The notes: generated from the sequence alone by a model not told the origin. A DNA stretch of 64,000 nt from Adiantum capillus-veneris (GCA_014529385.2 CM043952.1:69573370-69637369), one strand, 5' to 3'; positions 35,757-46,981 are shown, counted from the stretch's first letter. A program made the numbers and translations.

Positions 35757-37244
35757 ATGATTTTGCAGGATTTTCAGCACTTGAGAAGGTATTTGGAGGC
35801 ATGTGACCATGTATTTGAGATTTGTGGACAACTTGATGACTATAAGCAGAGTTTGCTCTTCTTGTTGGCTTGCCATTATAGGCACTTTGAGTTCTTGAAG
35901 GTACTTCAAAAGTTTCTTATGGATGATGCTATGTATGACATATGTGGTAGTTGGGAAAAGACAAAGGATTCTCTCTTGGAGTTTAGCAAAGGTCTTGCAA
36001 GTGGAGAAGCAGGTTATGTGAATGAATATGCATCTCTATGGGATAAGGAAGGCATTGTCTTCGATAGCACATGCAAAAGGGATGAGGTCATGCAAATTGT
36101 GAATGTGAAATTCGAATATGAAGAAGCTCATTTGGGTAATCCCATGGTAGAGTATGCATTGTGGAAGCTTGCGGTAGGTCTTTGTGACCAAGAAGTCAAG
36201 TGTGATAATGAAGCATCATGTGATTGTGTGGACGATGAAATTGTAGATGAGATGGATACTTGTCATGTGGATTTGGATGCTACATATGCTCTCATGGATA
36301 CTTCTCATGGTGATGAAAGTACTGATTTTGATGACTTGAATGCTGATTTGGAGTCCTTTTCTATGAATGATGTTAAGGTGAATGAAGACTATTTCTCTAC
36401 ATATGGGTTATTTGATGAGCTCCCCGTGATTATAGATAGTGATGAAAGTACTCATGCTACAAAGGATGCTTTGGTGTCTCATGCCTATTTTGATAATGCA
36501 AAAATTGAGATCTTTGATGATTATCAATATCCCATTGGTACGTATGAGATGGTGCCACATGAAGATTATGTGTCTACGTTTGGCTTGTTTAATGAGATTG
36601 AGGGAATTTCTAATGATGCCAAGGATAGAGATGAAGAGCATGCATCCTTTGTGGATTCTAATATTGTGGATGGTATTATGCCTCTTATGATTGGTTTTGA
36701 GATGCAAACAAATGAGGAATTTTCTATGGGAGATGATGCTATCGTGGATGGTGAGAGACGAGACTTTGATGATGCTATTGTGGATGGTGAGAGACAAGAC
36801 TTTGATGATAATTTGTCTCTAGTTATACCAGGAAAGGATACTATGTATTGTGTCATGAGTGAGAGATGTTTTGATGTCTATTTGAAGAGGATATTGAGTA
36901 CCTTTACTAAATATTGTGATGCATCCTTACCATGTGTTTATGATTGTCAAAACAATAGCTTGTGGGAGATGAACTGCTTTGACTGGCATCGTTATGAACA
37001 TGATAGCCAACTCATTGTATATTCTCTCTTTTATGATGAGGTATATGGTAGATATGTTGGGAGGTACCATGTTGATATCATTGATTTTGAGAATATTCAT
37101 TTTTCAAATGATGGCATGCAATGTTTTGTGTTTGATAGAGGTAAGTGGGATATACTTGATTTCACAAGTGCATGGGCTTTTGCTTCAAGCGAGGTAGCTC
37201 TTGGTATATCATGTGTATGGTTGTTACATGAAGAATGGAGGTGA
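35757..37244 (+). CDS. Unknown acidic 495-aa protein of element F
   Basis: A complete ATG-to-TGA frame that fills the interior of element F, 110 bp after the 5' LTR. I recognise no domain. The N-terminal 110 residues look folded (RYLEACDHVFEICGQLDDY, HFEFLKVLQKF); the middle (about 140-370) is very acidic with many Asp and Glu. Two internal repeats are visible: EDYFSTYGLFDE near residue 210 and EDYVSTFGLFNE near 269, and a tandem DAIVDGERRDFD / DAIVDGERQDFD near 330-350. The C-terminal 100 residues are again richer in aromatic residues. It has no cysteine-knuckle and no retropepsin or RT motif. It could be a diverged Gag, a captured host gene or a novel element protein. Confidence 0.7.
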   Translation: MILQDFQHLRRYLEACDHVFEICGQLDDYKQSLLFLLACHYRHFEFLKVLQKFLMDDAMYDICGSWEKTKDSLLEFSKGLASGEAGYVNEYASLWDKEGIVFDSTCKRDEVMQIVNVKFEYEEAHLGNPMVEYALWKLAVGLCDQEVKCDNEASCDCVDDEIVDEMDTCHVDLDATYALMDTSHGDESTDFDDLNADLESFSMNDVKVNEDYFSTYGLFDELPVIIDSDESTHATKDALVSHAYFDNAKIEIFDDYQYPIGTYEMVPHEDYVSTFGLFNEIEGISNDAKDRDEEHASFVDSNIVDGIMPLMIGFEMQTNEEFSMGDDAIVDGERRDFDDAIVDGERQDFDDNLSLVIPGKDTMYCVMSERCFDVYLKRILSTFTKYCDASLPCVYDCQNNSLWEMNCFDWHRYEHDSQLIVYSLFYDEVYGRYVGRYHVDIIDFENIHFSNDGMQCFVFDRGKWDILDFTSAWAFASSEVALGISCVWLLHEEWR

Positions 37245-37387
37245 GTGGTGAGAGTAGCCACCCTTTTTGGTGTTTATCATGAGAATTGGTGCCCTCTTGG
37301 GGTGCAAGCTACATAAAGTGACTACTTGATGATAGAATGTGTATATGAAACACTTGAAAGTGTTCCATGCTTATTGGGGGGGCAATA

Positions 37388-38405
37388 TGTGACGTGTTTT
37401 TACGGAATGATGCAATCCACCCCAAGGAATTTGGAAAGGTTTTTTTAATGCTTTTGGGTCCCTTATATGTAAATAAATCATGCTTGTACAAAGTGTACAA
37501 AGGCAGTGTGTGCCAGCTGTCTCTACGCATGTGGGCCAGTTGTGCGGGGTGCATAGTTTTGTTGTTTTTGTACATAGACGTGTCGAGACTTGAAAGAGTC
37601 ACTTAGTACTTGAAAAATATGAATAAAATGGATTTTTTATCAGTTTGAGGTCCTGAGTGAGTGGGGGATTTGACAGAGGAAGATCTAGCAGCAAGAAGCC
37701 CTGATTGCCGCGAGGGATAGAGGCGTTTGGGAGTAGAGCAGCCTGTCTTGCTAGTCGAGGGATCGATGTGGTGAGTTGAGAGTGTGTCTCTCCGCAATGG
37801 GATGATGAAAGTGGGTGCTTATCTCTGCATATTGACCTCTCTTCATCTTGTTTTGAGGTATGGTGGCTATGGTGTGTGCAGCTCCTTGTGGTGCAGCTAG
37901 TCGAGGGTAAACTATGTGCTGCAATTCCTTGCTTGTACATATATCAAAGGGCAAGGTTTCCCCCAAGTTTTCCATCACTTTTTTGATTTTGTTTTCTGAA
38001 ATTTGTGGGTTTTCAAATTAAGCTTGATTTGAGTGGGTTTTGGTCAAGCTATGTGTATATATGGGAGCGCCTATAGAAGCCCTACTAGCACATGGAAGGG
38101 CGTTTGAAAAGAAGTGAAGCTCTTTGAGTTATGGTCAAAAGTGCAAAGATTTCCATGGTTTTTTTCTCACTTTTTTCCTTGATTTTATTGCTTCCTTGGT
38201 GTCTTTGAGTGCAATGGAGTGTAGTGGGAGTTGTAGCGGTGTAGAGGGAAGCTAATCGGAGCTAGTCGAGGTTGAGTGTGTGTCAAATTGAGAAAATTAG
38301 TGAGATAAGATCAGCCCATATTATCTCGAGAGAGCTATACTCTTCATCCTCTTTTCTTGGTGTTGGTTTGAGGTGTTGTAGAGGCGAGCCCCCCAATCCT
38401 TCACA
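37388..38405 (+). repeat. 3' LTR of element F
   Basis: Starts tgtgacgtg after a G-rich tract and ends cttcaca, followed by ACGT. Confidence 0.9.
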
Positions 38406-38481
38406 ACGTGTCACTGCACGACATCCACCCCCTCTAAACCTTCACATCCTCTCGTATGTGCCACATTATTTCTTTGTAAGA

Positions 38482-38978
38482 TCAACCCTCTTGTACATCT
38501 TCCTTGCTTTCTTCTTCACTGGATGATTCCAAAGCTTCATCTTCACTTTGATCTTTACCTGTGATTTGCTCTTCTTCCTCATCAACATCTGTCGGATCAT
38601 TGTCTCCTCTTCTCTTAAACATTTTGATCCTTTTTCCTGCAATGGGAATCTTTACTTCTGTACCGTCTAGTTCAGACAAGCTGTAAGTAGCATTTTCATG
38701 CACATGCTTTACAACATACGGTCCAAACCATCTTTTTGAAAACTTACGCATGACTGTGTGTTGGTTATCAAGGCTACTATCATTTACTAAAAGCCAGTCA
38801 CCTTTGTCAATTGCTTTGGTCCTAGGCCGATGTCGCTTATCAAAGTAGTCCTTGTTTTTCAGCCTTGCATTTTTAAGTCGTTCTTTTGCAGCCTCAATGT
38901 CTCCACGTCTTCTCTCTAGTTGCCTTATGCGCAATGCAAGGAGACCTTCCCAGCTAAGCCCCTCTTGCCAAGCTAATA
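38482..38978 (-). pseudogene. Element D pol C-terminus
   Basis: Continues the integrase frame left of the CACTA insertion: ILAWQEGLSWEGLLALRIRQ, then DYFDKRHRPRTKAIDKGDW and KRWFGPYVVKHVHENATYSL, typical of the integrase C-terminal domain. The protein ends in an acidic tail of Glu, Asp and Ser at 38482. The part bordering the insertion is intact from 38978 downward. Confidence 0.75.
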
Positions 38979-39002
38979 TGAAGGGAGGCTATTCATATTA
39001 GC
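38972..39002. other. 11-bp inverted repeat at the broken left CACTA junction
   Basis: GCTAATATGAA (38972-38982) and TTCATATTAGC (38992-39002) are perfect inverted copies with a 9-bp loop. They lie exactly where the left CACTACAAG end of the CACTA element should be. Confidence 0.85.
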
Positions 39003-39189
39003 GACGCTCACACAGCGACGCTCAAAAAAAAATTTCCCGGCGTCGCTATGAGCGTCGAAAATTTACAAAGAAATTTGCGACGCTCATAGCGACGCCGGCT
39101 GGGCTCAAAAAATAACCGAGCGCGCCCAAAAACTCAGATCTCAGATCTGAGTTTTTCGGCGCCCTCAAGCAAGGAGCAGGTAACGCTCT

Positions 39190-39192
39190 CCC

Positions 39193-39227
<35 letters not shown>

Positions 39228-39640
39228 CTTCTCCACACACACACACACACACACACGAGGAGAGGAAGGAGAGCCAGGTATGCTCCTTCCCTCTCCTCAT
39301 TCTCATGTTCCCTTCCCCTCTTTCTCTCTCCCTCTCTCTCTCTCTCTCACACACACATACACACACACACATAGTGTTTTTGAGAGAGAGAGAGAGAGAG
39401 AGAGAGTACAAACAAAAACAAAAACGCACACACACATACATAAACAAAGAATGCACACACACATTGAGAGAGAAAAAGAGAGAGAGAGCATGCATAAACA
39501 AAAAACGCACGCATTGAGAGAGGAAAAGAGAGAGAATATGCATAAACAAAAAACGCACACATTGAGAGAGGAAAAGAGAGAGAAAACATGCATACGATCC
39601 AAAAAAACGCACACACATTGAGAGAGAAAGAGAGATAAAC
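39190..39640 (+). repeat. Simple repeats and 4-copy ~50-bp minisatellite
   Basis: CT and AC arrays at 39196-39256 and 39328-39372, then a unit containing catgcataaacaaaaaacgc and attgagagaggaaaagagag repeated about four times at 39440-39632. Confidence 0.85.
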
Positions 39641-39648
39641 TAATTTAA

Positions 39649-40665
39649 CGTCGTAGGAAACTAATTAAAATTAAAAGACCTAAAGATCTAGCCGACGAGG
39701 AGTTGAACTCAAGACCTATTATTCAAGAGGGAAATGGCATAATCAATCTATCATACTTGGCATGGGTGATAGAAACATTATACCATTTATCTCTTTTTAT
39801 TGGCACACACATCCACACACGCGCACACACACAAGAAGAAGAGAGTTATAACGTCGTAGGAAACTATCTTAAAAGACGTTAAAGATTAGGTTATATGTAG
39901 ACTTACATTAAATTAGATTTAGGTTTATTTTTAACTAGATTTACGTTTATTTACGCTAGATTTAGATTTATGTTATATTAGATTAGATTTAGGTCTCCAT
40001 AGACTGCGATGCCTACATGAAGCGGGTGAAGAAAGCCCTCAATGGAATATAGGGTATTGCTGCCTTCACTCATGGTGGGCTCCGTCGATCCAAAAGTACT
40101 GGTGAAATGTCTTCAGAAGATAGGGAAGAAGGTGGATCTTCAGGGCGACAAGAGTCACTACATCCCCGACACAATGACCATCTAGACAACCTCTAGTCAT
40201 TCAACAGCAACTTCAAAGTTAGTAACAAGAGCAAGAACGGTCTAAAGGGCCAATTGCTGTCGTCAGATGTGGATGGAGATGAGGCAGCGTCACCGCCGGA
40301 AGTTAACTCTCACATCTTTAGTGATGAGAATGCCAACTCTTGCCGAGTTATGTGAAAAATTATGTGTTAAATCAGTTTTAAGGTTCTTATAATCCCTGTT
40401 AGTTTAGTTCTTTGTTTTTAATATAACATAATTTACGTTAGATTTAGATTTATGTTATATTAGATTAGACTTAGATTTATTTGGGTTTACCCACACACAC
40501 ACACACACACACAAGAAGAAGAGAGTTTTAACGTCGTAGGAAACTATCCCAAAAGACGTTAAAGATTAGGTTAGATGTAGACTTACGTTAAATTAGATTT
40601 AGATTTATTTTTAGTTAGATTTACGTTTATTTAGATTTACGCTTATTTACGTTAGATCGAGTCCA
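39649..40665 (+). repeat. Direct repeats inside CACTA element
   Basis: The block taacgtcgtaggaaacta starts at 39649 (partial), 39848 and 40529. The last two copies extend for about 170 bp (through gattaggtt and several ttagatttag/tttacgttta variants). The repeats flank the HIPP-like fragment on both sides. Confidence 0.8.
39993..40354 (+). pseudogene. Captured HIPP-like (heavy-metal-associated domain) gene fragment
   Basis: In changing plus-strand frames: VSIDCDAYMKRVKKALNGI (39993-40049), MVGSVDPKVLVKCLQKIGKK and VDLQGDKSHYIPD (about 40072-40170), then NSNFKVSNKSKNGLKGQLL and SDVDGDEAASPPEVNSHIF to 40354. The first two pieces match the beta-alpha-beta HMA fold of plant HIPP proteins (pattern CDGC..KVKKAL..I.GV, then V.GSVDPK.LV..L.K.GKK). 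The metal-binding CxxC reads C-D-A-Y, so the second cysteine is lost. At least two frameshifts and a stop (40050-40052) show that it is dead. It is not part of any transposase gene. Confidence 0.7.
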
Positions 40666-40962
40666 CGCAAGAATTACTTACGGTTTAGGGTTTAGAGTTA
40701 GACGAACAGTGAAAAGATCTACTGTGAAAAGATGTTAAGATGCTATGAAGTGCTACAGCTAGAGAAGAGGCAAAGGGGTTTTGTCCACTACATGCAGTAT
40801 CATGTAGACGTGGGTGTGTAGATTTCTTGTACCCACAAATATAGGTATTGACCAATAAAGACGAGATTATAACCTGGTGGTTCTGATCTCCGTGCACCTC
40901 TAGACCGAGGTGTGTGGGGATTGGACATGACTAGAGAATGTGAGGTAAAGAGAGAGAGAGAC

Positions 40963-40993
<31 letters not shown>

Positions 40994-41058
40994 TAAGACA
41001 AAGAATGCCAATAGAATATTAAATTTTTTGTCCAAGTTATAATTTTTTTATCCTCATT

Positions 41059-44000
41059 ATGAGTAGCGACGAGGATGTGGGACCGTCCAACCGAAACACC
41101 TATCTCTCAACGAGGGTCTTATGTCCTTGTAATCAATGCAAGCATGCTATGCGACGGACAAGACGTGTTTCTTTGTAGCACGTTCGCGAATTTGGCGAGT
41201 TCGATCCATCTATTATAGATCGAGTTGTTGCCAATTATAACTCGTCGGACTCTGACGCTGGCCAACAAGCAGCAATCTTGCAACCCAATAGACGTTTTCG
41301 CAGGCGCTTTGGTCAAGCAGCATATGTGAGGCCACAAGATGTAGCCTCTGACAGCTCGGGGGATGATCATGCAGAGCACATTCCCAACGAGGCAATGTTT
41401 GAGCCCGAGATTGATGAAATGATTGAGACGATCATGGATTCAGAAAGGCTTATCTATGATGATATGAAAAGTGAAGCCGATACGCCATTGTATAATGGAG
41501 CACGTATGTCTAGATTGAAAGCACTCCTGGTTCTTCTCAACATGCAGGCAAAGTTTGGATGGAGTGACACTAGCGTCACAGCGCTTTTCAGGTGATCTAT
41601 TATAATTAGTTTACTTTAATAAAACTCTAAATGTATAATGATCTGATAGATTTTTACACGACTGTATCATATTTTTATGTTGTGTAGATTGCTGAAAGAG
41701 CACATACTACCAGCTGACAATGTGATGCCAGATTCCCGAGATGAAGCAAGAAAGATTTTGCAAAACTTGGGGATGGATTACAATTCTATCCACGCTTGTC
41801 CTAATGACTGCATTCTTTTCAGAGGGGAATACATAGACATGGAGAAGTGTCCGAAATGTGATTCTGAAAGATATCGAGTAGATCTCCACGGGACAAAAAT
41901 TCCACAAAAGGTTTTGCGACATTTCCCTCTGCTTCCTCACATCAAGCATTTCTTCGAATGTAAGTCCATGGCCGCCCTAGCATCATGGCATGAGGAGAAT
42001 AAATCTTCGGATGGTGTGCTACGAATTCCTGCAGATTGCGTAGCGTGGAAACATATAGATGGAACATGGTCGGATTTTTCCAGGGAAGCTCGAAATTTGC
42101 GCTTAGGCCTGGCTATGGATGGCGTAAATCCATTTGGTCAAAGATCAACATCTTACAGTGTATGGCCCGTTGTCATCGTCAACTACAACATCCCCCCGTG
42201 GTTGACTACGAAGAAGGGGCACCTATGGCTAAGCTTGATTGTGCCAGGGCGATATAAAGTGGGGAATATGGATGTGTATCTTCGTCCACTATTGGAAGAG
42301 CTACAACAATTGTGGATTGGCATAGAGGTGGTGGATATGAGCCGACACACAGGACGACGGAATGCTTTGATCAGAGGCATTCTAATGTGGACCATGCATG
42401 ACTATCCCGGGCTAACAGAATGCTCAGGTGATCTATTGACACTCCTCACTCAGACACTGTAAATCTTGTTTTTTCCCATAGTTGATCTATTATCATGTGT
42501 ATACATGCAGGGCTTCAAACAAGCGGATACAGAGCATGTGTCACATGTGGACCTAGACTGAATGCACGTAGGGCACCCTCACTGAAGAAGCAAATCTACG
42601 AAGGTCATCAAGCGTATCTTCCAGATAATCATGTGTTACGCGATGGCTTTTTGGGAAGAGAGCCACCAAGGATGTCTGCACAAGCATGGTTAGAGAAGAA
42701 GGAGATGTGCGATGACGGATTGCCTCTAGGGATGAAGAGTATATCTCTATGGTACGAGTTACCATACTAGCCCCGACTCATGATCAATCACTTGCTCGAT
42801 CCAATGCACATATTCAAGAATGTGGGTAATCTACTATGGGACCATCTGACCGGCAAGAAAGATACTTTGGGAGCCAGAGTTGACCTTAGAAATGTGGATC
42901 GTATGGAGCAATAATGGCCGCAAACAGCGTCTGATGGATCGATAAAACTCCCTAAAGCACCATGGATTTTCACAGGAGCCCAAGAACGCAAAGTAAAAGA
43001 GACCATTCGATCTTTGCGGACCCCCACTGGCGTAATGCACTCGCTCCGAACGTGTTTTACTAAAGAAGGAAAGCTTACCGGTTTGAAGTCACACGATTGG
43101 CATAAAATGTGTCAGGTACGTTCATAGTGGACTTTAATATCATTGCATAAAATGTGGACTTTAGTATCATTGCTGCACATACTTTACAGTTTATTTTACC
43201 GGTTGCCATTGAGGGATGTTTGTCTCTCGACATCCGTAACACAATCTACAAACTTGCAAAGCTGGTGCAATGGATCTCACAAAAGGAGATCAACGTAGAC
43301 TCCATACCATTCGCCAAACTACATGCTGCGGAGCTTGTGTGCATGTTTGAGAAACATTTTCCTACTACAATGCTAACCATTCAGGTGCATCTTCTTGTTC
43401 ACATAGTTGATGAGGTGGAAATAGCTGGCACAGTTCATTCCAGATGGATGTTCTTCTTAGAGCGTTTCATGAAAACGCTCAAGGGATATGTGCGTCAAAA
43501 GGCACGTCCGGAGGGTAGCATGGCAGAAGGTTGGTTGGTATCAGAGTCCCTAGTGTACATTGGAGAGTGGCTAGACGGATTTGATAAATCCCGGGACACG
43601 CTATGGCGAACCATAGATGATGAGCGCATATCTGGGATTGTCATGTGCAATCTCGGTGTTGAGAAGAAGATGACGGAAGATCTAGAGGCTAAAATCAACC
43701 GATTTTGCATGCTTCACAATCCAGTGATGCAAAAGTGGATTTCACAATATGAGGATGCAAAGCAAGAGCGACAAAGGGCACGAATCGAGTGGAGACGGGG
43801 AAGACGACCACCGATGCACTATCCAGCGGTTCTGGAGAGCCTACCAACCTTCATGAGCTTAAGATGGTTGCACAACCAATTGAAAAGCGCACAACAATGC
43901 GGTGACGAAGTGACTGAAGAAGAGTGGGAGTACTCTCGGGGTTGCGCGACCAAGGTAAGTTTGCAATGTACGACTAGCAAGTGACTTTATTTATAAACGT

Positions 44001-44787
44001 TTGAACGGCCACTCATAATCTTTGTTCGTTGTAGTATAAGTCATACACAACAGCATGGTGTAAAGGTCGACATTTTAGGGTGGAACGAATAGACAAAAAG
44101 TGTTTTACTCAAGATTGTGGAATCATGGCAAAATTTGAACAGTCTAGTCGACGACGTTCCTCTGATGCAGATCCTATGGTGGCGGAACTCACTTACTTCG
44201 GCACGCTGCAAGAGATTTTGAGGATCGATTATAGAGGATTTTTTGTCGACTTGTTCGACGTGCAATGGTTCAAGATAATCATGGAGGGTCGCAACGCTAC
44301 TGTGCGTAGAGGAGAGTCTGGTTTTCTTGAGGTGGATTCTACTAAGAAATGGACTGACCTAAGAGACACTTTCGTACTACCCGAGCATTGTGAACAAGTA
44401 AGTATGTAAATAGTTAACATCCCCCTTTTACAAGTTATGTGCTTGAAAGCTCTCATGTAAGTTATGTGGCTCTGGCAGGTAATATTTCATCCTACAAAGT
44501 CTACATCAAACTGGTGGTACGTCATAGAGGTAGCCCCTTGTAGTGCAAGGACGTATGAAGGCTACCATGTGCCAATCACAACGACATCAATGGAGGATAT
44601 CAGAGAAGATGCTCAATCAGAAGCCGTTGCGGTGGTGCCAGACGAGCATCAAGATGCTACTACTCTATATGGGGTGCATGCAGAGGAGCTACAAAATGAA
44701 ACAGAGGATATGTGTTTAAACGGAGAGCTCTATATAAATATAGGAAGTTATGCTGAGTTATGCGAGGATGAGAGAGAGATCTCTTAA
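41059..44787 (+). pseudogene. CACTA tnp2 transposase (TNPD-like), six exons
   Basis: Exons inferred from frame and GT/AG borders: 41059-41591, 41688-42427, 42511-43115, 43190-43954, 44035-44397 and 44479-44787. Exon 1 has a CPCNQC cysteine cluster (transposase-associated domain). Exon 2 has CPNDCILFRGEY, CPKC and LAMDGVNPFG, typical of Transposase family tnp2. Exon 3 has YRACVTCGPRLN, GHQAYLP and HLLDPMHIFKNV. Exon 4 has VHLLVHIVDEVEIAG and RFMKTLKGYVRQKARPEGSM (DUF4218-like). Exon 5 has ELTYFGTLQEILRIDYRG (DUF4216-like). Nonsense codons at 41176-41178, 42768-42770 and 42912-42914 disable it. The enzyme would cut the element ends. Confidence 0.85.
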
Positions 44788-45057
44788 AGCCACAAATATT
44801 GTATTTGAACAATTTTGCTCCATGTTGTAAAAGCTCTGCCTCTCTAAGTACCTTCCATGGTGTATAACGCTCTTTTCTACTCGTGCTCACATATTTTGAT
44901 TGAAAATTCTGAGTTTTCGACTTGCCTCTTCTATCACTCAATTCATTGCGTCATTGTATTTATATGCGTCATTACGTCATTGTATTTAATGGTCTTTGCG
45001 TCATTGTCTACTCTATTCATTCAATATTAAGTTTAAATATTCGTGTGTTTAATGCAG

Positions 45058-46369
45058 GTAAGGATGATGAGGAGTTTCTTTCTTCTTTGTCACCGCAGCA
45101 GAGACAGTGGATCGTGGAGCGTCATCGCTCTGGCGCATCATCGCACGTTCCTACTCCATCCGCATCTCCCTCTCTTTTGGAGCATTTGGCGCGCTCCGAA
45201 GCTTCGGCGTCGACGAGATGAGCTTCACACTCGTCTAGACACCGGCGCTCTAGTGGTGGCGGTGGCGGTTGTTGTGGGGATTCCGCCACCGATGCCTCCA
45301 CACCGCCTCGTGTTCGACGAGGCTCTTTACCCTCCCCTTCTTTGCCCGCCCCCACACCAGCCACAGCATCGCCATCTACGCCAGGTTTTGCACGGCTGAC
45401 TGTTCCTAGAAGCTACACACCTCTACCTACTCCGCCAGGAGCCACCCCACTCGACACTCCACGCTTCGGGGCCCAGACGCCGGTGGAGACACCTGACGTC
45501 CGTACCCCCATCAACACGCCGCTAGAGACCCCTGCCGGGACACCCAGGTTCACGCGTCACCGGCCAGAGGGCTTGCCTTACTCGGTTGACATCAGTGGCG
45601 GCATCATTATGGATGATGATGGCAAGAAGGTGATCTCGCACATGTGTGGTCTTTGCTCTCAGCTGTTTAGACACTACATACTAAACAAATGGAGTGAAGT
45701 ACCAAGTGATTTAAAAAACAGAGTCATCAGCATACTTCATGATGAGTTTCCCGTTCCAACACGGGATCAGCGCTTCAATGAAGACCTGATGAAGATTCGA
45801 ATGCGCGAATACTGCAAACACAAGCGTTCCGAAGTGCAAAAAGCAATCAAGAATGGGTGGAACAGGCCAGATTGGCTGGCCAAAGAAGATTGGAAGAATG
45901 CGAAGAAAGCAGCACGCGAGAATCTCGACAAGTGGAAGCAACAAAAGGATGCAGCCAGAGCGCGAGTAGAGGCAGGGAGCTCGCACCACTTGGGGAGCGG
46001 TGGATGGGCATCATTTGAGGCCGATTTTGTAAGTGTTTTCACATTGCTCTTTATGTTCGATAGTTTAGGGTTTATGAGTTTTTTAATTCTAACATAATGA
46101 AATCTTTGTATGTTTTGACAGTGGTCGATGACAGGACGTGATCCCACACCGTACGAGCGCGAGTACGCAGGCAGGAAGGGCTTAAACGCCCTGATGGACA
46201 TTCTTAGTTCTCGCGGCGGCATGGTTAGTATTAGGGTTTACTCTTTTTTATTTTTTGTATTGTTTTATAAATGTCGTTATATGTTTATACTTACTGAAAG
46301 CTGTCTTATTGTCTTTTTTTGCAGAATCCGACAGATACGCCGCTTGGACGCGATGAGACGTCTGACTAG
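45058..46369 (+). pseudogene. CACTA TNPA-like protein (Transposase_24)
   Basis: Exons 45058-46028, 46122-46223 and 46325-46369, all with GT/AG borders; the 5' exon before 45058 was not found. The N-terminal part is rich in Pro, Thr and Ser, including TPR-like spacing of prolines at 45390-45560. It is followed by ISHMCGLCSQLFRHYILNKW, EDWKNAKKAARENLDKWKQ, HHLGSGGWASFEADF and GRDPTPYEREYAGRKG, matching the plant Transposase_24 family. Such proteins bind the subterminal repeats. A TGA at 45219-45221 interrupts an otherwise continuous frame. It lies 270 bp after the tnp2 gene on the same strand, as in En/Spm. Confidence 0.8.
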
Positions 46370-46687
46370 ACGAAGTCAGTTTAGCCGTAGCTAGATAGCA
46401 TTAGTTTAGGGTTTCTCATAGCTTATGTATCATGAGACGGATTTTATACGTCTTTTTGAACCATGTATATTATTACATTTGTCACCGCAGTTCCTTTTGC
46501 CAATCAATTCTTTATGCCTATGATGTTGTACAATTGTCATTATTACATTTGCCAATCAATTCATTTTGCCTATGATGTGTACAATTGTCAATTTTGCAAA
46601 CAATGCGTCTTGTGGGTGACTATTTTGGGTCTATTATCTACCCTTGCACTTTTTTTAAAAAGTGAATCAAGTACAATATGGTTGATG

Positions 46688-46716
46688 GGTGGCAGGGCAT
46701 TCAATGCCCTGCCACC
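46688..46716. repeat. Perfect 14-bp palindrome near right CACTA end
   Basis: GGTGGCAGGGCATT and its complement are separated by a single base. It borders the subterminal motif cluster. Confidence 0.9.
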
Positions 46717-46734
46717 AAAAAAAATTTCTCTCGG

Positions 46735-46981
46735 GCGTCACTTTAAGCGTCGCTATTTATGGCTCTGTAGCGTCGCTATAGTCTTCTGTGTAAACGTTGC
46801 TATAACCGTCGCTATGAGCGTCGCTATATAGTGACGCTTATAGCGACGCATATAGCGACGCATATAGCGACGCTCTCGTAGTGACGCTCGTAGCGACGGT
46901 TTTAGCGATGCCGGGGGTTATAAAAACCCAGTGTATTTCCGTCGCTAACAGCGTCACAAGAGCACACAACCTCTTGTAGTG
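46735..46981 (+). repeat. Subterminal repeats and right terminus of CACTA element
   Basis: More than ten copies of agcgtcgctat / atagcgacgc-type motifs in both orientations precede the CTTGTAGTG end. They are the likely binding sites for the TNPA-like protein. Similar motifs lie at 39001-39110. Confidence 0.85.

Larger units (their letters stand above)
34629..38405 (+). mobile_element. Family F non-autonomous LTR retrotransposon with one ORF
   Basis: Two LTRs of equal length (1018 bp; 34629-35646 and 37388-38405) with few differences flank a 1.74-kb interior. The interior has a primer-site-like sequence just after the 5' LTR (CGGTGCCCCCACGGAGGA at about 35652-35669), a 495-codon ORF and a G-rich polypurine tract (37374-37381) before the 3' LTR. 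There is no gag, protease, RT or integrase. ACGT on both sides indicates a 4-bp target duplication. It is inserted in the 3' LTR of element D, 18 bp from that LTR's start. A solo LTR of the family is at 20471-21471. Confidence 0.85.
39001..46981 (+). mobile_element. CACTA (En/Spm) DNA transposon
   Basis: The right end (46981) reads CTTGTAGTG on the plus strand, the inverted CACTACAAG terminus. Both ends carry clusters of subterminal motifs (gcgacgctc / gagcgtcgc) at 39001-39110 and 46735-46920. Inside are a tnp2 transposase gene (41059-44787) and a Transposase_24 gene (45058-46369), the classic two-gene set. The left terminus is missing. The element splits the integrase of D, with tga (46982-46984) next to its right end. 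Confidence 0.85.

Noticed and set aside
36408-36856. Minus-strand ORFs inside the 495-aa gene
   Set aside because: Antisense shadows of a longer, ATG-initiated plus-strand frame.
37309-37606. Plus- and minus-strand ORFs at 34608-34847 and 37309-37606 as paired genes
   Set aside because: They are identical because they lie in the two LTRs of element F; they are not conserved as proteins in the solo LTR.
39193-39621. ORFs of 100-140 codons with many Cys, Val, Phe and Ser
   Set aside because: Translations of CT, CA and minisatellite DNA in both strands.
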